A stretch of 44,045 nucleotides of DNA, taken from Methylomicrobium sp. (lineage in GTDB: Bacteria; Pseudomonadota; Gammaproteobacteria; Methylococcales; Methylomonadaceae). The stretch is from positions 1 to 44,045 of the forward strand of contig JAGXSU010000114.1 in the NCBI GenBank assembly GCA_018333785.1, read 5' to 3'. This document shows positions 8,570 to 13,840 of this stretch, one piece after another; position 1 is the first letter of the stretch; every line of letters starts with the position of its first letter. Under the pieces are notes generated by a model, which saw nothing but the letters and a program-made list of their open reading frames with translations, was not told the DNA's origin and searched no databases. Position numbers and translations under genes: made by a program.

Positions 8570-8887
8570 ATGGCTGATTTAGTAACTGGAGTAACCTTTG
8601 GTGGCGCCGTTTGGACGCCTGCTTATGTGACGGATTTAAATCAACGGACCTGCATCGGTTGCGGGCGCTGCTTTAAAGTGTGTCCCAGAGATGTGTTCGA
8701 TCTGGTCGAAAAAGACGAAGTGCTGAATCCGGAAGATTTTGGCGATGATTACGGTGATTTCGAGGACGATGACGATAACAGCATGGTCATGAATATTAAA
8801 AATGCGAACGACTGTATAGGCTGTGAAGCCTGCTCGAAAGTCTGTCCGAAAGATTGCTTTACCCATGAGCACAAAGAAGCGGCTTGA
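8570..8887 (+). CDS. fdxB: Nif-specific ferredoxin III, 2[4Fe-4S]
   Basis: A 105-residue ferredoxin of the nif-specific ferredoxin III type. Two complete CX2CX2CX3CP motifs (CIGCGRCFKVCP and CIGCEACSKVCP) predict two [4Fe-4S] clusters; they are separated by a strongly acidic insertion (EDFGDDYGDFEDDDDNS) characteristic of this subgroup. It probably donates electrons to cofactor assembly or nitrogenase. AAGGAGCGACC precedes the ATG. In A. vinelandii nifUSV and iscA would come next; here an interrupted small gene and nifW follow instead. Confidence 0.92.
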   Translation: MADLVTGVTFGGAVWTPAYVTDLNQRTCIGCGRCFKVCPRDVFDLVEKDEVLNPEDFGDDYGDFEDDDDNSMVMNIKNANDCIGCEACSKVCPKDCFTHEHKEAA

Positions 8888-8956
8888 TGGTGAGTCTTGA
8901 TGAGACGCGAGATTTTGCGTCTTTAGCGCTATCCCATCCACGAAAAGGGGTGTCAG

Positions 8957-9228
8957 ATGTTTAACGAAAAACAGGGTAACTACTCGCCCGCTTTGAATTG
9001 AGGGCGTAGGTGCTTGATTTCAAAGGACGCGTGAATACGTCCCTGTAGCTCTCTGCAACATCCCTGTTGCAGAAGCCTTTTCAATCAACCACCTACACCC
9101 AATAAAATTGGAGGGGGTGTGCAGATACAAAACCGGAACCTGTTCTGGCTGTCATTTCAGTGCTGATTTTTGCGGTATTGGCGGTGTATTTGATCCTTAG
9201 CGATACGGATCTGATTGGTCCATTTTAA
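8957..9228 (+). pseudogene. Small nif-cluster membrane protein gene split by a repeat
   Basis: At 8957 an ATG with a good ribosome site (AAAAGGGG, 7 nt upstream) begins MFNEKQGNYSPALN and stops as soon as the repeat is entered. Directly after the repeat, a different frame reads KPEPVLAVISVLIFAV and ends ...LSDTDLIGPF at a stop at 9226-9228, a typical single-helix membrane segment with a short tail but no start codon. The simplest reading is one gene of about 45 codons interrupted by the repeat (8983-9128). No homologue can be named. It could also be that the first half is an independent short peptide and the second half is chance. Confidence 0.5.
8983..9128 (+). repeat. Structured interspersed repeat, copy 1
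   Basis: About 146 nt, nearly identical to 30002-30149. The outer arms GTAGGTGCTTGATT and AATCAACCACCTAC form a long stem, continued inwards by AAAGG/CCTTT. Inside are two hairpins: GGACG/CGTCC and TCTGCAAC/GTTGCAGA with loop ATCCCT. The element ends in GAGGGGGTG..CAGATAC. It lies inside the nif operon and should appear in its transcript. Confidence 0.8.
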
Positions 9229-9244
9229 ACCCGAGGTTAACGTC

Positions 9245-9556
9245 ATGAGCTTTACAGAAGAAATCGAAGAGTTGGAATCGGCAGAGGACTTTTTACAGTA
9301 TTTCGAACTGGAATACGACCCGTCCGTCGTGCATGTCAACCGACTGCATATTTTGCAGCGCTTTCATGATTATCTGGATCAGGCGGGAGACAAAATGCCG
9401 GACGATGAAGATGCACGTCAGGCCATCTACAAACAACTGCTGTACCGGGCCTATTTTGATTTTGTGGAATCCGATGCGCAAACCGAAAAAGTGTTCAAAG
9501 TTTTCAAAATGGGCGAACCGCAAACCGTGTTTGTCCCCTTGACCGACATCAAGTAA
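9245..9556 (+). CDS. nifW: Nitrogenase-stabilizing/protective protein NifW
   Basis: A 103-residue NifW, a protein that binds the MoFe protein during maturation and helps protect it from oxygen. The signature SAEDFLQYFELEYDPSVVHVNRLHILQRFHDYL is very characteristic. I choose the ATG at 9245 (CGAGGTTAACGTC upstream) rather than the in-frame GTG at 9215, which overlaps the tail of the interrupted gene. The stop codon shares one base with the nifZ start (TAATG), so translation is coupled. Confidence 0.93.
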   Translation: MSFTEEIEELESAEDFLQYFELEYDPSVVHVNRLHILQRFHDYLDQAGDKMPDDEDARQAIYKQLLYRAYFDFVESDAQTEKVFKVFKMGEPQTVFVPLTDIK

Positions 9557-10035
9557 TGATTGAGGAACGGTTCGACGAAGAGCGCTTCGATTTCGGTGAA
9601 GCCGTGCGGGTGACCCGCAACGTGCGCAACGATGGCACGTATCCCGGCAAGGCAGTTGGCGAATTGCTGATCCGGCGCGGCAGTGTCGGTCATGTCATTG
9701 AGGTGGGTACGTTTTTGCAGGATCAAGTGATTTACACCGTTCATTTTCTTGATTTGGGACGCATGGTCGGTTGCCGAGCGGAAGAGCTGATTTTGGCTGA
9801 TGCGCCTTGGAATCCCAGTCGTTTTGAATTTCGGGATAAAGTGGTCAGCACAATTGATTTGGGCATTCAAGGACAGATTGTGGCCGAAAAAGGGCAGGAA
9901 GGCGAAATTCTCAAAGTATTAAGAGAGTATGAGCCGATTCAATACCATGTCCGATTTCCTGGCAGAACGCTTCAAGTACCGGAAAGCATTTTGGAACCGG
10001 CTAATCCGGACACCTTTTCAGAACCGGAAGAGTGA
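9556..10035 (+). CDS. nifZ: Nitrogenase maturation protein NifZ
   Basis: A 159-residue NifZ, which assists formation of the second P-cluster in the MoFe protein. Two related small beta-barrel units are visible: residues about 11-80 (FDFGEAVRVTRNVRNDGTYPG...GSVGHVIEVGTFLQDQVIYTVHF) and about 90-150 (FEFRDKVVSTIDLGIQGQIVAEKGQEGEILKV...YHVRFPGRTLQVPESILE). The first unit carries the typical NDGTYPG motif. The ATG at 9556 overlaps the nifW stop by one base, and nifM starts 1 nt after the nifZ stop. Confidence 0.93.
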   Translation: MIEERFDEERFDFGEAVRVTRNVRNDGTYPGKAVGELLIRRGSVGHVIEVGTFLQDQVIYTVHFLDLGRMVGCRAEELILADAPWNPSRFEFRDKVVSTIDLGIQGQIVAEKGQEGEILKVLREYEPIQYHVRFPGRTLQVPESILEPANPDTFSEPEE

Positions 10036-10036
10036 T

Positions 10037-10882
10037 ATGAATAAGACGGCCGAAGTATCGATAGAGCCTTATACCTTATTGAGAGCGGCGCTGGCGCTAT
10101 TTAAAAAACCCCCGGCCGAACTGGAAAGTGAACAATTTACCAAAGCCCGGATTCACGCATCAAAAGCCTATGATATCGAAACCCGGGTTTTAAATGCTAA
10201 AGAGGCGACTGGCGTTATCATTTCAGATGAAGAACTTGACCGGGCGTATGAAGAAATTCGCAGCCGGTTTAATGATGATGAAAGTTTTCTGGAGACGTTG
10301 AAGCTCAATAATCTCAACAGCGATGGATTGCGCGCGGCATTGAAAAGAGAATGCAAGGTCAATGCCGTGATGGACAAAGTCGCCAGTCGCACACCCAGCG
10401 TGAGTGACGTTGAAATAGGCATTTTTTATCATTGCCACCCTGAAAAATTCAATATTCCGGAACAGCGAACCGTTCGTCATATTTTAATTACCATTAATCC
10501 TGATTATCCTGAAAACAGTCGGGAAAATGCCCGGCAACGCTTGCTGGATATTCGCCTGAAGCTGAAAAACAAACCGTATAAATTTCCTGATCTGGCCCTG
10601 AAATATTCCGAATGTCCGACCTCTCTACAAGGCGGCATGCTCGGTGTTTTTGCGCGCGGCACCTTATATCCCGAAATCGATGCCGTATTGTTCAAGTTAA
10701 AACTGAATGAAATCAGTCAAGTCATAGAAACTGAAGTTGGCTTTCATATCATTGAATGTATTGAGATAGTAAAACCTGAAACTTTATCGCTGCAAAAAGC
10801 GACGCCTAAAATACGGGAAATCATGCAGGAGCGTTACCGGCGCAACTGTCAAAAAGCGTGGTTATCCGGTTTACCTAAGTGA
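10037..10882 (+). CDS. nifM: NifM, putative peptidyl-prolyl isomerase for NifH maturation
   Basis: A 281-residue NifM, needed in A. vinelandii and Klebsiella for activation of the Fe protein NifH. The N-terminal half is helical (about residues 1-140); the C-terminal half is a parvulin/PpiC domain recognisable from RTVRHILITINPDYPEN, LALKYSECPTSLQGGMLGVFARG and NEISQVIETEVGFHIIECIE. The ATG at 10037 starts 1 nt after the nifZ stop; an upstream in-frame opening within nifZ has no ribosome site. The ClpX-like gene follows after 16 nt, as in A. vinelandii. Confidence 0.92.
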   Translation: MNKTAEVSIEPYTLLRAALALFKKPPAELESEQFTKARIHASKAYDIETRVLNAKEATGVIISDEELDRAYEEIRSRFNDDESFLETLKLNNLNSDGLRAALKRECKVNAVMDKVASRTPSVSDVEIGIFYHCHPEKFNIPEQRTVRHILITINPDYPENSRENARQRLLDIRLKLKNKPYKFPDLALKYSECPTSLQGGMLGVFARGTLYPEIDAVLFKLKLNEISQVIETEVGFHIIECIEIVKPETLSLQKATPKIREIMQERYRRNCQKAWLSGLPK

Positions 10883-10898
10883 ATCAAGCGGGGCTTTT

Positions 10899-12185
10899 AT
10901 GCAAAAACAAAATAAAAAGTGTTCATTTTGCGGGGTAGAGGCTTCTATCGATGTGCCGTTGATTGCCGGAAATGAAGGGCAGATTTGCGAGGCCTGTGTC
11001 GTGCTGGCCAATCAGGTCGTCTCCAGTTGGGGTAAAAAGAAGGAACTGGCTGAAATGCAGGGCCCTTTGCCGAAACCTGTCGAAATAAAAGCATTACTGG
11101 ATGAATATATTATTGGTCAGAATTTGGCCAAGGAAATTTTATCTGTGGCGGTTTACAACCATTACAAACGATTGAAACATGAAAGTAGCCAAATCGGCGG
11201 CTTGGGATCGGCATCCGGTAATGTCGAAATTGGAAAGTCCAACATTTTGCTGATAGGTCCGTCAGGAACCGGTAAAACGTTACTGGCCAGTACCCTGGCG
11301 AAAATTGTCGGAGTGCCGTTTGTGGTAGCCGATGCGACGACGCTGACGCAGGCCGGCTATGTCGGCGACGATGTGGAAAATATATTGGTCCGTCTTCTGG
11401 ATGTCGCCGATGGTCATATCGGTAAAGCCGAGTGGGGTATAGTGTATCTGGATGAAGTGGACAAAATTGCCCGTACTCCGGAGCAGGCCTTCGGTACGCG
11501 AGATGTCTCCGGTGAAGGCGTGCAGCAGGCGCTGCTTAGGCTGGTCGAAGGATCCCACGTTAAAGTGCCCTGCAAAGGACGGCGGAAAGATGCCAGTAAC
11601 ACCGATTCGGTAATGATTGATACCCGTAACATTTTATTTATAGCTGGCGGGGCATTTCCTGGGCTGGAAAAACATGTAGAAAAACGGTTGGTCCCTGCCA
11701 ACACTGCGATTGGTTTTCATCTGGATATCAGCCGGTCCAATCAGAAACCGCCACTGGAAGAACTGCTGAATGCGACCGAGCCGGACGATCTGAAACGTTT
11801 TGGTTTGATTCCTGAGTTTATCGGCCGGTTTCCGATACTCGCGCCGCTGGAACCTCTGGATATTGATGCGTTAATCCAAATTTTGACCGAACCTAAAAAT
11901 GCACTGGTCAAGCAGTATCAGCATTTGTTCGCCTATGACGGTGTGAATCTTGAGTTTACCACCGAAGCCCTGGTTGAAATTGCTGAAAAAGCGATTGTCA
12001 GAAATACCGGTGCGCGGGGGTTGCGAAGCATCATTGAGACTATTTTACGCAAGCCCATGTTCGAGCTGCCGACCCGGGGCAATGTTGAAGCCTGTATTAT
12101 CGAGGCGTCAGCCGTCAAGGGTGAAACGACGATCAAATTGATCGAACGCGAAGAACCCTCGCCTCTTCAACAGCAAGCTCATTAG
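10899..12185 (+). CDS. clpX2: Nif-associated ClpX paralogue, AAA+ unfoldase
   Basis: A 428-residue ClpX-type ATPase with the N-terminal zinc-binding domain (Cys8, Cys11, Cys30, Cys33), Walker A GPSGTGKT (120-127), Walker B IVYLDEVDKIA, the pore-1 loop GYVG and an IGF tripeptide (in NTAIGFHLD) used by ClpX to dock ClpP. The position after nifM matches clpX2 of A. vinelandii, which is known to influence NifB and NifEN levels. In the axial RKH loop the usual RKH reads RKD (GRRKDAS), and the spacing around it differs from housekeeping ClpX. That points to a changed substrate preference, though this is inference. AGCGGGGCTTTT provides a weak ribosome site. A 107-nt gap precedes the next gene. Confidence 0.92.
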   Translation: MQKQNKKCSFCGVEASIDVPLIAGNEGQICEACVVLANQVVSSWGKKKELAEMQGPLPKPVEIKALLDEYIIGQNLAKEILSVAVYNHYKRLKHESSQIGGLGSASGNVEIGKSNILLIGPSGTGKTLLASTLAKIVGVPFVVADATTLTQAGYVGDDVENILVRLLDVADGHIGKAEWGIVYLDEVDKIARTPEQAFGTRDVSGEGVQQALLRLVEGSHVKVPCKGRRKDASNTDSVMIDTRNILFIAGGAFPGLEKHVEKRLVPANTAIGFHLDISRSNQKPPLEELLNATEPDDLKRFGLIPEFIGRFPILAPLEPLDIDALIQILTEPKNALVKQYQHLFAYDGVNLEFTTEALVEIAEKAIVRNTGARGLRSIIETILRKPMFELPTRGNVEACIIEASAVKGETTIKLIEREEPSPLQQQAH

Positions 12186-12292
12186 TTCAAAAAATCATCC
12201 ATCAAAATTCGGATGTTGATTGTTTATGTTATGGCCTTAGCCGACTGATGTCCAATGTCATTCCGAAAGTCCTTTTTTAAAGAGAAAAAACC

Positions 12293-12913
12293 ATGACCAC
12301 CGAAGAAAAAATCCGCAAGCAACTCGCCGACAATCCGATCATTTTATATATGAAAGGTATTCCTTCAGACCCGCAATGCGGTTTTTCCGGCAAAGCGGTC
12401 GGTATTCTTAATGCCAGTGCAATCCCGTTTGCCTTTGTCAACGTCTTGGAGGCACCGTTTATCCGGGAAAAATTGCCCAAGTTATCCAAGTGGCCGACTT
12501 TTCCTCAATTGTTTGTCAAAGGCGAGCTAGTCGGCGGCAGCGATATTGTCGAAGCAATGGACAGTGATGGCAGCTTGTTACCCTTGCTGAAAAGTGCGGT
12601 TGTTGAAGGCCAGAAACAAGCGGTTGATAGTCAAGTAATAACCCATGCTGAAGTCGAGCAATTGGTTAAAAGCGGCTTTTCTGATGCGACCATATTGATA
12701 GAAGGCGAGGGGTGTAACTTGTCGATTACGGTGATCAGCCAGCAATTTCAAGCTTTACCGCTGGTAAAGAAGCAGCAAGGTGTAATGGCCGTGCTGACTG
12801 AACCCTTGTCATCCGGTCGATTGCATGCGGTGACTTTGAAAACGTATACGCCGGAAGAATGGGGCAATTTGCATAAGACATCTGTTCCGGGATTATTACA
12901 AATTCAACTTTAA
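12293..12913 (+). CDS. Monothiol glutaredoxin (CGFS) - BolA fusion protein
   Basis: A 206-residue fusion. Residues about 1-105 are a Grx4/GrxD-type monothiol glutaredoxin with active site CGFS (Cys29) in PSDPQCGFSGKAV, WPTFPQLFVKGELVGGSDI and a C-terminal helix. Residues about 115-192 are a BolA/IbaG-type domain: a Cys at the variable loop (GEGCNLSIT, Cys141), VKKQQGVMAVL, and the invariant His in LHAVTLKTYTPEEW (His178). CGFS glutaredoxins and BolA proteins normally form [2Fe-2S]-bridged heterodimers, so this protein carries both ligand halves in one chain. Its place between clpX2 and nifF suggests Fe-S cluster delivery to nitrogenase maturation (inference). nifF starts 11 nt downstream. Confidence 0.9.
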   Translation: MTTEEKIRKQLADNPIILYMKGIPSDPQCGFSGKAVGILNASAIPFAFVNVLEAPFIREKLPKLSKWPTFPQLFVKGELVGGSDIVEAMDSDGSLLPLLKSAVVEGQKQAVDSQVITHAEVEQLVKSGFSDATILIEGEGCNLSITVISQQFQALPLVKKQQGVMAVLTEPLSSGRLHAVTLKTYTPEEWGNLHKTSVPGLLQIQL

Positions 12914-12924
12914 GGAATAGCACC

Positions 12925-13458
12925 ATGGCGAAAGTAGGCGTGATTTTTGGAACTGATACGGGCTCGACGCGGCGTGTTGCCAAGACGATTGCAAAATGTA
13001 TAGGCCCTCAAGCCGATAAACCTGTAAATATTCGTAATGCCGGTGTTGAGGACTTGCTGGCTTATGAAGTGCTGATTTTGGGTACGCCGACTTATGGCGA
13101 AGGCGAATTGCCGGGTAAATCGACGGGCAATCAGACGGAAAGCTGGGAAGAGTTTTTGCCCAAATTGAAAGGCCATTCGTTCGAGGGTAAAAAAGTAGCC
13201 TTGTATGGTTTGGGAAACCAAAAATCGTACAGCAGCAATTTCGTCAGCGCTTTACGGGATATATACGATGCGTTTACTGAATGCGGGGCTGAAATTATCG
13301 GTGACGGCTGGGAGGCTGCAGGCTACAAATTTAAATTTTCCAAGGCGATAATTGATGATCAATTTGTCGGTCTGGTTTTGGATGAAGAGAATCAAAAAGA
13401 ACTGACAGAAGAACGCTTAGCCTTATGGTTGAAAGGGATAGATCAAGCCTGGAGTTGA
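12925..13458 (+). CDS. nifF: Nitrogenase flavodoxin NifF
   Basis: A 177-residue long-chain flavodoxin, electron donor to the nitrogenase Fe protein. The phosphate-binding loop GTDTGSTRRVA (about residues 9-19) and the first isoalloxazine loop GTPTYGEGELPG are clear, and the ESWEEFLPKL stretch matches NifF of A. vinelandii. The second loop reads GLGNQKSY, with Asn where GLGDQ is usual. AAGGAATAGCACC precedes the ATG. Last gene of the nif run; a stem-loop follows at 13534-13554. Confidence 0.93.
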   Translation: MAKVGVIFGTDTGSTRRVAKTIAKCIGPQADKPVNIRNAGVEDLLAYEVLILGTPTYGEGELPGKSTGNQTESWEEFLPKLKGHSFEGKKVALYGLGNQKSYSSNFVSALRDIYDAFTECGAEIIGDGWEAAGYKFKFSKAIIDDQFVGLVLDEENQKELTEERLALWLKGIDQAWS

Positions 13459-13533
13459 AGGAAACTAAAAGAGGCAGCCGGTGCGCATTCCTTCGTACCT
13501 GCCAGCTTTATTTCTCTCATAATCAGAAATAAC

Positions 13534-13554
13534 GACCCGCGGTTTTCGCGGGTC
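13534..13554 (+). terminator. Stem-loop after nifF
   Basis: GACCCGCG pairs with CGCGGGTC over a 5-nt loop, 75 nt after the nifF stop. It lacks a T-tract, so it may be a processing or stability element rather than an intrinsic terminator. Confidence 0.4.
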
Positions 13555-13595
13555 TGACCCCGCTAATACCGCCATCGATTTATCACAACTGCTAC

Positions 13596-13610
13596 GCACT
13601 GATTGAGTGC
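13596..13610. promoter_or_regulatory. NtrC-consensus palindrome upstream of glgP
   Basis: GCACT-GATTG-AGTGC fits the NtrC consensus GCACY-N5-RGTGC exactly and lies about 160 bp before the start predicted from the -24/-12 element at 13741. Five T residues follow it, so a weak terminator with a 5-bp stem is the alternative reading. Confidence 0.4.
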
Positions 13611-13740
13611 TTTTTCATGCTCTTTGTTTGTGCAAGTATCCCCTGGTCTTGAGTTTTTGGGCCCTAAGTATTCAACAGGATTCCTCTCTGGCGTCCATAA
13701 GCGCTGAAATATTGTAATTCTTGAAATGAAGGGGCAAAGC

Positions 13741-13756
13741 TGGCATTTCTGTTGCT
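13741..13756 (+). promoter_or_regulatory. Possible sigma-54 promoter of glgP
   Basis: TGGCATTTCTGTTGCT has GG and GC 10 bases apart and departs from the defined consensus positions only at the last bases of the TGGCACG block. It lies 85 nt upstream of the glycogen phosphorylase ATG. Confidence 0.5.
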
Positions 13757-13840
13757 TAATTCCTTGTCAGTTTCCTTTTTGTAGTCTTTGATGAAGCTTT
13801 ATAAAAGCGGGTCAATTTTATTCCATCACCTGGGGTCCTA

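Larger units (their letters stand above)
8888..9244. other. Gap in nif cluster filled by structured repeat
   Basis: This 357-nt interval between the ferredoxin gene and nifW contains a copy of the long structured repeat (8983-9128) flanked by the two halves of what looks like a small membrane-protein gene. No sigma-54 promoter with correct spacing was found, so nifW and its followers presumably depend on readthrough from nifE. Confidence 0.6.
13459..13840. other. Intergenic region between nifF and glycogen phosphorylase gene
   Basis: No gene is visible in 382 nt. It contains a GC-rich stem-loop soon after nifF, a GCACT-N5-AGTGC palindrome at 13596-13610, and a -24/-12-like element at 13741-13756. 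Confidence 0.55.

Noticed and set aside
8983-9128. CRISPR or tRNA explanation for the repeated structured element
   Set aside because: No regularly spaced short repeats with spacers, and no cloverleaf with CCA end or TTCRA loop; the copies are dispersed.
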